Positions 1-7,600 of a DNA stretch of 64,000 bases are shown here, in pieces. Below the pieces are notes generated by a model. The model searched no databases and was not told the origin of the DNA. It was given only the letters and a program-made list of their open reading frames with translations. The stretch is taken from positions 77,480 through 141,479 of the forward strand of contig CAZPMN010000003.1 in assembly GCA_964587835.1 (NCBI GenBank), in the 5' to 3' direction. The stretch's first letter is position 1; every line of letters starts with the position of its first letter. A program made the position numbers and the translations under genes. This stretch comes from Erginobacter sp964587835 (GTDB taxonomy: Bacteria; Auribacterota; Erginobacteria; Erginobacterales; Erginobacteraceae).

Positions 1-12
1 AAAAGTCGACCC

Positions 13-567
13 ATGAGAAATTTGACCTTCATAGCCCTATCTCTCCCAATGATTCTCTTCGCCCGACCGCCGTTTGCCGCCGGGCAACCCAGGGAGAGAA
101 GGGAGAGAAACCTGGTCCGGGTGCCGGGCCTTGCCATCAGCGAGACCGTCACCGTCCCCGGGTTCTGGCGCCCCCGCTACCGGGCGGGGTATCGCTGGGT
201 CCGGGCGGCCCGCGACGACGTCGGACGCTGGCACGGGGGATACTGGGAACCGCTCCATCGCGAGAAAGAAGAGCAGGTTACCGTCCCCGGTTATTGGGGC
301 CCGCCCGGCCGCCTGGGCTATATCCGGATCACGACCCAGGACCGGCCCGGGGATTACCTGGCCGGTTCCTGGGAACTGATGAACTCCTTTGAGATCCGAC
401 GGACGCCCCGGGAGTGGGTCCCCGGCTACTGGAATCGAAGGAGATGGGTCCCCGGCTACTGGCGCCAACCGGAGAAAGAGGGTTATATCTGGGTGGGAGG
501 CTACTACCGGACGGACGGGCGCTGGCAGGAAGCTCGCTGGGAACCGGCGCCGGATGGCAAGGGTTAG
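13..567 (+). CDS. Secreted YXWGXW-repeat protein
   Basis: The protein has 184 residues. Residues 1-23 form a plausible signal peptide (hydrophobic FIALSLPMILFA), so export is expected. The mature part is rich in Trp, Tyr, Gly and Arg and repeats a VPG(F/Y)W unit near residues 48, 91, 136 and 146, alternating with GY(R/I)W-type strands. This is the pattern of the YXWGXW/WxxGxW repeat family, which occurs in envelope proteins of Gram-negative bacteria and has no firmly known function. No catalytic motif is seen. The stop codon overlaps the convergent gene at 564-896 by 4 nt. The gene starts 13 bases into the window, so its promoter and any upstream partner are not visible. Confidence 0.75.
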   Translation: MRNLTFIALSLPMILFARPPFAAGQPRERRERNLVRVPGLAISETVTVPGFWRPRYRAGYRWVRAARDDVGRWHGGYWEPLHREKEEQVTVPGYWGPPGRLGYIRITTQDRPGDYLAGSWELMNSFEIRRTPREWVPGYWNRRRWVPGYWRQPEKEGYIWVGGYYRTDGRWQEARWEPAPDGKG

Positions 568-896
568 AGCAGCAGTCTCCAGACTATCCAGGCGGCCGCC
601 AACAGGCCGACCACACCCCCCCCGATCAGCAGCCTCCTCCGCCTGACCAGGTCGCTGCGGAACTTGGGATGAGCGATGGTCTGGAAGGATCCGGCGCTCA
701 GATAACTGGCCAGCCTTTTCCCGTTGAGATCATCCTGATCATCCCCCTCCCGCTCGGCCGGAAGTCCGTAACCGGAGATCCGCCGGGCCCGCCGCTCCAT
801 CTTCTCCCGAGCCCGGATCTCTCGGGAAACCGCCTTTAGTTCCTGCTCCACTTCGGCGATCTGGAAATCCAGGTAACTTTTTCTCCCGATCCGCAT
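564..896 (-). CDS. Small coiled-coil protein with C-terminal membrane anchor
   Basis: I do not recognise a family. The 110 residues comprise a charged helical region (about residues 8-45, rich in E, R and K), a middle polar segment, and one strongly hydrophobic helix at about residues 89-109 (LLIGGGVVGLLAAAWIVW). This looks like a tail-anchored inner-membrane protein with a cytoplasmic coiled coil. It lies 37 nt downstream of a second coiled-coil/tail-anchor gene (934-1599) on the same strand, so the two are probably co-transcribed and may interact. No strong ribosome binding site precedes the chosen ATG. Confidence 0.6.
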   Translation of the reverse strand: MRIGRKSYLDFQIAEVEQELKAVSREIRAREKMERRARRISGYGLPAEREGDDQDDLNGKRLASYLSAGSFQTIAHPKFRSDLVRRRRLLIGGGVVGLLAAAWIVWRLLL

Positions 897-933
897 AATC
901 CGCTTATCCCGCGGTTATCTTACTGAACTCGGC

Positions 934-1599
934 TCACATTAACAGACCCACCAGCCGGATCAGCACCGCGACCACCAGAGCCAGCAGAGCCGCCGGGAGG
1001 AAAAAGAAGAACCCCTTCTTCAGCTGGTCGGCGGGACCGGAGTCGGGCGGGCCGGCCGGGACCACCGCCGCGGAACCCGGCCCAGGCTTGTTTTCTTCCA
1101 GACCCCGGGTGCTGAGGGCATCAACCCTACCCCGAGCCGCAGTGTATTCCCGCTTGGCCTTGGCGACCACGGCCAGGGCCCGGCTCAGTTCCCCCTTCAG
1201 GTCTTCTTCCCGCCAGGTTTCTTCCCGAATCCCCCTCACTTCGGAGATGATCTTTTCGAACTCCTCCCGGGTCGCCTTGACCATGGTATTGGTCCGGGTC
1301 AGCTCGCTCTCCTCCTTGTCCAGAATGGCGATCCCCCTCTCCAGGTTGGTCAGGGCTTCCCGCTTGAGAATGTCCAACTCTTCCCGCTGCCTCTTCAGTT
1401 CCTCGAGGTCGGCCTTCCGCCGGGTAAGTTCCTCCTGTTTCTTCTTGAGAAAGGATATGTTACCGGTGGTCTGGTCAACCATCTCGGTCAGGTTGTCGAT
1501 CGGAGCTTTGCGCGGAATCTCCTCTTCGGCGGGCTTGGTTTCCGACGACGGCTTCGCCTCCGGCTTGACCCCTGCCCTCGTTTTCTCCTTCTCGCTCAT
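934..1599 (-). CDS. Coiled-coil protein with C-terminal membrane anchor
   Basis: The 221-residue product starts with a Lys/Glu/Pro-rich disordered stretch. A long charged coiled coil follows (about residues 45-165, heptad-like with many E, R, K and L), then a Gly/Pro linker, and a terminal hydrophobic helix of about 24 residues (FFFLPAALLALVVAVLI). No signal peptide is present, so the coil should be cytoplasmic. A good Shine-Dalgarno (GGGGAG, 9 nt before ATG) supports the start. It is the first gene of a two-gene unit with 564-896. The function is unknown; a scaffold or tether role is only a guess from shape. Confidence 0.65.
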   Translation of the reverse strand: MSEKEKTRAGVKPEAKPSSETKPAEEEIPRKAPIDNLTEMVDQTTGNISFLKKKQEELTRRKADLEELKRQREELDILKREALTNLERGIAILDKEESELTRTNTMVKATREEFEKIISEVRGIREETWREEDLKGELSRALAVVAKAKREYTAARGRVDALSTRGLEENKPGPGSAAVVPAGPPDSGPADQLKKGFFFFLPAALLALVVAVLIRLVGLLM

Positions 1600-1829
1600 A
1601 TCGTCATTCTCCCCTGGTCTTTGTCCTTTATCCGACGGAAATTACGGGGGTTGCCGCCTCCGAGCCGTCACCCCGAAGATTCCCCCGTCTGTCGATTTCT
1701 CTTTCCGGACCACCCTCCGGCGGATAATATCCTTCCCGCGTCAGATCTCCGTAACCGGCGGATGCCACGGTTCAAGGATAATAAGCCCCGTCCGGTCCAC
1801 GGTCAACAAAACTCTCTCCGCTCCGGGAT

Positions 1830-2999
1830 ATGAAGCCAACCTCTTCCATCTGCCGCCATTTCGGGGATTGCGGTGGCTGCCAATTTCAGGATATTCCCTA
1901 CCGAGTTCAGCTCCAGAGGAAGGAGGAGCGTTGCCGGGTTCTCCGGGACGAGGCCGGCGTGGCGACAGATGTCAGACCGATCATCCCCTCTCCGCAAATC
2001 TTCTACTACCGAAACAAGATGGAGTTCACCTTCGGCGCGGAGGAGGGCGGGGTGATCTGCGGTCTCCACCGCCGTGGGAGAAAACGATCGATCCTCCCGG
2101 TCAAGGAATGCCTGATCTCCTTTCCCGAGACGGGAGTTATCCTGGAAGCAATTACCACCCTGGCCCGGCAAAGCGGCAGGCCCGCCTACGACCCCTACCG
2201 CCACCAGGGATTCTGGAGAAACCTGGTAATCCGGGAGGGCAAGTTCACCGGCGATCTCCTGATCAACCTGGTCACTTCTTCTTCCGGGGAACTGGACCAG
2301 GCCGGGTTGTTCTCCGCTCTCAACCGGGTTCTGCCGGAAGGGAGGATCACCTCCCTGATTCACACCGTCAACGACAGCATCTCCAACGCCGTCATCCCCG
2401 AGCAATGGGAAGTCCTCCAGGGTAATCCCTTCCTGGAAGAGAGGATAGCCGGCCTGACCTTCCAGATTCCGCCCTTTTCTTTCTTCCAGGTCAATCCGGC
2501 GATGATGGAGATATTCTACCGGGAGCTGAAGGAAATACTCCGGCTGAGGGGCCGGGAGAGAATCCTCGACCTCTTCTCCGGGTGCGGCGCCATCGGGCTT
2601 GTCCTCTCCCGACCGGCCGATTCGATTCTCGGCATCGAGATCGAACCGGAGGCGGTACAGACCGCCTATCTCAACGCCCGGCGCAACGGAATTGGCAACC
2701 TCTCGTTCCGCTCCGGGAAGGTGGCCCGGGTGCTGGCCGAGAACCGCGGAGATTGGCCGGGGAGGTTCGACCTGGTAATCGTCAATCCGCCCCGCTCCGG
2801 GATCAGCAGTAAGATCGCCCGGCGGCTGTTGGAACTCGAGGCGGACCGAATCGTCTACTCTTCCTGCAACCCCGAGACCTTCTTTCCCCAGGTCGGGCTA
2901 CTGGAAAGCCGGTACCGGCCGGTGGTCCTCCAACCATTCGACTTCTTCCCCCATACCCCGCACCTGGAAATGCTGGCGATATTCGAGAAGAAGGGTTAA
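1830..2999 (+). CDS. RlmD/RumA-type 5-methyluridine methyltransferase
   Basis: This is a SAM-dependent RNA uracil-5-methyltransferase of the TrmA/RlmD family. Cys8, Cys14 and Cys17 (C-x5-CGGC) plus Cys94 match the 4Fe-4S ligands typical of RumA-like enzymes. A Rossmann SAM motif (LDLFSGCGAIGL) lies near residue 247, the VNPPRSG motif near 319, and the YSSCNPETF motif with the catalytic Cys near 347. At 389 residues the protein lacks the N-terminal TRAM domain of E. coli RlmD, so the exact 23S or tRNA target cannot be assigned. The start is supported by the conserved N-terminus; the ribosome binding site is weak. It stands alone on the plus strand, divergent from 934-1599. Confidence 0.88.
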   Translation: MKPTSSICRHFGDCGGCQFQDIPYRVQLQRKEERCRVLRDEAGVATDVRPIIPSPQIFYYRNKMEFTFGAEEGGVICGLHRRGRKRSILPVKECLISFPETGVILEAITTLARQSGRPAYDPYRHQGFWRNLVIREGKFTGDLLINLVTSSSGELDQAGLFSALNRVLPEGRITSLIHTVNDSISNAVIPEQWEVLQGNPFLEERIAGLTFQIPPFSFFQVNPAMMEIFYRELKEILRLRGRERILDLFSGCGAIGLVLSRPADSILGIEIEPEAVQTAYLNARRNGIGNLSFRSGKVARVLAENRGDWPGRFDLVIVNPPRSGISSKIARRLLELEADRIVYSSCNPETFFPQVGLLESRYRPVVLQPFDFFPHTPHLEMLAIFEKKG

Positions 3000-3051
3000 C
3001 CAAAAGACGCTTGATTCACATCTTGAAGTTAAGCTCAATCCATGCCTCGTA

Positions 3052-3140
3052 CTCTTACGCTTAATCGTACTCGTACTCGAGATCAAGCCGGGTTGGCGGA
3101 CGAGTACGAGTAAGAGTAAGAGTAAGAGTAAGAGTAAGAG
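3052..3140. repeat. GAGTAA hexamer tandem repeat within a long hairpin
   Basis: Positions 3108-3140 hold 5.5 perfect copies of GAGTAA, preceded by one GAGTAC unit at 3102. Bases 3052-3073 and 3101-3122 form a 22-bp inverted repeat with two mismatches and a 27-nt loop, so the first part of the repeat pairs with a TCGTACTCG-rich left arm. The array ends 23 nt before the ATG of the glycosylase gene. It could act as terminator of the upstream methyltransferase gene or as a length-variable leader. Confidence 0.85.
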
Positions 3141-3163
3141 ATAGCGCAAATTTGCAAAAGGTT

Positions 3164-3739
3164 ATGAACAAGGAAACGATCCTCGACCACGCTTTTTACC
3201 GTCGCTCCACGGTCCGGGTAGCCCGCGATCTGCTGGGCCAGATCCTGGTCAGGAAGATCAACGGGGAACTTCTCTCCGGCCGGATCGTCGAAACCGAGGC
3301 CTATACCGGCCCCGGAGACCCGGCCTCTCACGCCGCCCGGGGCGCGACCCCCCGTTCAGCGATCATGTTCGGCCGGCCGGGACGTGCCTATGTCTACTTT
3401 TGTTACGGGATGCACCACCTGCTCAACGTGGTCACGGAGAGGGAGGGGACGGCCGGCGCGGTCCTGATCCGGGCCCTGGAACCGGGGGAAGGTCTTGCCC
3501 GGATGCTGAGGAACCGGGAGAGAAATAAACTCAGGGGACTCCTTGACGGACCGGGCAAGTTAACCCAGGCACTGAAGATCGGGCGGGAACTCAACGGCTG
3601 GGATTTGACCGGGGGAGGAGAACTCTATATCTTGGGGGGAACACCCCGGATCGGGGAAACCGTCATCGCCGGGCCCCGGATCGGGATCAGAAGAGGCACG
3701 AAAAAACTCTGGCGGTTCCGCCTCCATCTTCCCTCCTGA
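3164..3739 (+). CDS. 3-methyladenine DNA glycosylase (AAG/Mpg type)
   Basis: Base-excision repair enzyme of the alkyladenine glycosylase family, which removes alkylated purines such as 3-methyladenine. Family hallmarks are present: RDLLGQ near the N-terminus, the catalytic-Glu region GRIVETEAY, the SHA..G.TPR segment, GRAYVYFCYGMHHLLNVV and the later DGPGKLTQAL. The 191 residues from ATG 3164 fit the family length. A TTG 12 nt upstream would add four residues and is less likely. The gene lies directly after the GAGTAA repeat hairpin, whose copy number would change the distance between promoter and start but not the reading frame. It converges with the HAD gene. Confidence 0.9.
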   Translation: MNKETILDHAFYRRSTVRVARDLLGQILVRKINGELLSGRIVETEAYTGPGDPASHAARGATPRSAIMFGRPGRAYVYFCYGMHHLLNVVTEREGTAGAVLIRALEPGEGLARMLRNRERNKLRGLLDGPGKLTQALKIGRELNGWDLTGGGELYILGGTPRIGETVIAGPRIGIRRGTKKLWRFRLHLPS

Positions 3740-3758
3740 TTTCAACTCCGGTAACGCC

Positions 3759-4514
3759 TTAATCCCGCGCTCCCTCCAGGATCGGGATGATCTCGGTCAA
3801 ACTGGTGACCTGGTAATCCGGAACCTTGATGTGCGCCTCCGGATCGAACCGGGCCTCCTCGACCTCCCTCTCCAGGGTCTCGATCAATTCCTGTCCGTCC
3901 TCCGCCGCCCGCTTCACCAGGAAGGTGGTCATTCCAGCCAGATTGCCCATCATCACGTCGGTCAGGCGATCACCGACCATCGCTGTTTCTTCCGCCTTCA
4001 GATCCAACTGCTCGAGAACGATCTCGGCGATCCGGGGGTTGGGTTTCTCCAGGTGCAGACGCAACGAGTCGTTCCAGTCGAAGAAACCCTTCGGCCGGGG
4101 AACCCCAGCCTGCTGGGCAAAGGCTTCCATCACCACGTTCTTGGTGGTGAAGGTGGCCACCGCGAACTTGATCCCCTCCCGGTCGAGATAGTTTAAGATC
4201 TCAACCGCGTCGGGAAAGAGCCCGGCTTTCCCGGCCCGGGTATAAGCAATCCGCTCCCGTTCATCCACCACACCCTTTACCCTCTGGAATTCGTCCCAAC
4301 TGGTCTTCAGTCCGATCGTCTCCAGTTTCTCGATGAATCCCTTCCCGGTATAGTAGGCGAGCATATACTCGTCTTCCTTTCCCTCGGGAACCGCGCCGCC
4401 GCACTCTTCCACTACCTTGATGAACACATCCCGCCAGTAGATTCTCGGGTTGGGATATACCTTGGCGATCGTGTTGTCGTTATCAAAAACTATACCCTTG
4501 AGCCTGACGGCCAT
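3759..4514 (-). CDS. HAD-superfamily hydrolase
   Basis: The 251-residue protein has the HAD motif I FDNDNTIA near residue 11 (nucleophile Asp and acid/base Asp), the motif II region VATFTTKN, a conserved Lys segment near LHLEKPNPRI, and motif III/IV MVGDRLTDVMMGN followed by VLVKRA-type sequence. This indicates a phosphatase or phosphoglycolate-phosphatase-like enzyme. Substrate cannot be read from sequence. The start has a clear GGAGG 5 nt before ATG. It is separated by 85 nt from the end of the giant HEAT gene upstream, and that spacer contains a short dispersed repeat. Confidence 0.8.
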   Translation of the reverse strand: MAVRLKGIVFDNDNTIAKVYPNPRIYWRDVFIKVVEECGGAVPEGKEDEYMLAYYTGKGFIEKLETIGLKTSWDEFQRVKGVVDERERIAYTRAGKAGLFPDAVEILNYLDREGIKFAVATFTTKNVVMEAFAQQAGVPRPKGFFDWNDSLRLHLEKPNPRIAEIVLEQLDLKAEETAMVGDRLTDVMMGNLAGMTTFLVKRAAEDGQELIETLEREVEEARFDPEAHIKVPDYQVTSLTEIIPILEGARD

Positions 4515-4575
4515 AACAACCTCCGGTTGATGATTTCTCCAAGTTTTGCTGTGCTCCCGGCTCGGCCCTGAAACC

Positions 4576-4606
4576 CGGATACCGATTACCGATCACCGAT
4601 TACCGT
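4576..4606. repeat. Degenerate CGGTAATCGG-type dispersed repeat
   Basis: On the minus strand this reads as imperfect 7-8 nt units of the form CGGTAATCGGTGATCGG. The TAA stop codon of the giant HEAT gene (4600-4602) is part of the repeat. The same family recurs at 21234-21284 and 58413-58525. Confidence 0.65.
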
Positions 4607-7600
4607 CTGTCGATCTCGCTCCCGGGCGGCAACAGATTGCGCTTGATCTTGCGGATTGCCTCCGCCGCCGTCGCCCGAACGGTTTCGCTGTCATCTTGCA
4701 ACAGTCCCCGGAGCGGTTCCTCCGCCTCCGGTTCCCCCAGCTCGCCGAGGGCCGCCGCGGCGACCCGGCGGACGCCGGAGTGACGCTCCCGGATCGCCTC
4801 CAAGAGCTGATCGACCGCCCGCAGGTCGCCGAGCTTGCCCAGGGACGCCGCCGCCCGGAACCGGACGGCAACCTCATCTTCCTTGAGGGCCAGCAACAAC
4901 GGTTCCACCACGGTGCTGTCGCCGGATTCTCCCAAGGCCAGGGCGGCTTCGGCCCGGACCCCGACATCCGGATCGGCCAGAAGTTTGAGCAGAGGCTGGG
5001 CCGCCCGGGAGTCTTTCAACTTTCCCAGGGCAGCCGCTACCGCCCGGCGGACCCAGCAGTCCCGGTCTTCAGCAGCGGCGATCAGGGAATCAAGCCAGGC
5101 GGGATCGTTAAGCCGGCCCAGAACCGCGGCGGCGGTCGCCCGGACCCCACTTTCCCGATCTTGCAGACACCCGGCGACTGCCGGGCCCGCCCGGAGATCA
5201 TCCAGTCGGCCCAAAATCAGAAGCGCGTTGTTCCGAACTGAGGCGGATTTGTCTTTTAAAGCCGCCATCAATGGTTCCACCGCATCCTTTGATTGCAAGT
5301 CGCCCAGGGCCATCGTCGCGCTTACCCTGACCGCCTCGGCGGGATCCTTCAGCACCTCGATCAGGGCGGAGAGAGAAGAGGTATCCCCGATCTTGCCCAG
5401 GGCTTCGGCGGCGGAGGAGCGGACGGGAACGGCGGGATCCTGCAGGGCTTCAATCAGGGGGCCGGACGCACGCTGATCCGGAATCCGGGACAGGGCAAGG
5501 GCGGCCGCCTGTTTCACCGCATCGGATTCATCCTTCAGGGACTCGATCAGTGGCTCGATCCCCTGCGGGCTCTTCAGTTGCCCCAGGGAATCGGCCGCCG
5601 CCCGCCTGACCCAGGACTCCTCATCCCGCAAGGCCTCCACCAGGGGAGCGACCACCCGGGCATCCCCGATCCGGCCCAGCGCGACCGCGGCCGCCCGTCG
5701 CAGTTCCCGGTCCGGATCCTGGAGTTTATCCAGCAGGGGATCCACCGCGCGACCCGATCCGACTTTCTCCAGGGAGGAAACCGCCGCCAGGCGGACATCA
5801 GTCTGATCGTCCTCCAGCATCCCGATCAGGTGATCCAGCGCCCGCTCGCCGCCGATCGCGCCCAGGGCGGAAACCGCCGCCTCCCGAACCTCGGTCGTCG
5901 GATCGGAAAGAACTTCAATCAGGGCCTCGAGGGCCTGTTCGTCGCCGATCGCGCCTAGGGCGGTGCACGCCCGGCACCGGATCTCCCGATCGGGGTCCTT
6001 CAGGACGGCGATCAGGGGTTCGATCGCCCGGGGATCGCGGAGGCGAATCAGCAGCTGAACCGCGATCTTTCTGGTTTCCGGATCCTCTTCCGACAAAGCC
6101 GCCAACAGGGATTCCGCCGCTCCCCGGTTGACTATATCCTCCAGGGCCCGGATCGCGATCTCCCGATCGAGGGCGGCATCTTCCTGCAGGGAACGCAGCA
6201 CCTGGGGGACAACGGCGGAGGGCGACATCCGCCCCAGGGCCCGCGCCGCCGTCCGGCGGACCCAGATCTCCGGATCGTGGAGGGCCCTGACCAGCGGCCG
6301 GATCGCCGACTCGTCCCCGATCCGGCCCAGGGCGTCCGCCGCGGCCCGGCGGCCGGAAGGTCCCCCCTTCTCCAATTCTTCAATCAGAAGGATCACCGCC
6401 TTCTCCTCCTCCAAGCGGCCGAGCATAACGGCCGCGGTTCCCCGAACTGCGGAGGAATTGTCCTGAAGTGCTCGGATCAGGTGACCGGCCACCGCTTCCC
6501 CGCCGAGGCGGCCCAGGGCGTCTACCGCGGCCCGGCGCACCCAGCTCTCGGGATCCTTAAGCGTTTCAACCAGTGGTTCCAGGGCCCGCCGGTCGCCCAG
6601 CATCCCCAACGCGTTAGCCGCCCGGCTCCGCACCCCCCGATTGGGATGGCGAAGAGACTCGAGCAGGGGGGGAACCGCTCTCACATCCCCGATCCGACCC
6701 AGGGCGTCGATGACCTGCCGCTGGACCGGGGGATCGGGATCTTCCAGCAACTCCAGCAGTTTCGGCACCGCCTCGACCGCCTCCATCTTTCCCAGGGTCT
6801 GGGCGGCGTTCGCCCGGACGGCGGTGTCCTGATCTTCCAGAGCGGCCAACAGGGTCTCGACCACCTTCCGGTTCTTGAAGGAAGCCAGCAGCTTGGCGGT
6901 CAGCTTGCGCACTTGCTGGTTGGCATCGTTCATAATCTCCATCAGCCGATCGACCATTTCTTCGTCCACCAGTTTCTCCAGAGCGCGGGCGGCCGCTCGG
7001 GCCACCTCCGGGTCGTCATCCCGGAGGGCGGAAATCACCGTCTCGGCGGCCCGGCGATTCCCGCTCTCTCCCAGGGAGTAAACCGCCGCCGCCCGTACGC
7101 CGGTTTCCGGATCGCCGGCGGCCTGGATCAAAGCCGGCACAACCCGGTCTTCCTGCACCCCACTCAGGGCCAGTACCGCCGCCCGCCGGACGTCCCGGTC
7201 CCGGTCCTGCAGGGCCCCGGTCAGTTCATCAACCACCCCCGTTCCTCCAATCCGCCCCAGAGCCCGGGCGGCTTCAACCCGGACCGGGGGAGCGTCGTAG
7301 AGAAGCGCCTCGGCCAACACTCCGATATCGTCGCTTTCGCCCACGGCTCCCAGAGCGGCGGCGGCGGCGACCCGTTCCTCCAGCAATCCTTCCCGAAGGG
7401 TATCCAGGACTACCGGTCGGGCGGCCGGATCGGCGAACCTCTTGCAGGCCACCAGAATCCGGCGGCGGACAGAACCCGAAGCCGCCGGCATCAGATCAAG
7501 CAAAGGCTCCAGGGCCGAACGATCGCCGATCTCGGCCAGGGCGGATACGGTATTTTCCACCACCACCGGGAGAGGATCTTTCAGGGATTCGATCAACAAG

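Noticed and set aside
1088..2425. 445-codon open frame on the plus strand
   Set aside because: Ser/Arg-rich product overlapping the coiled-coil gene antisense and the methyltransferase in another frame; no start signals.
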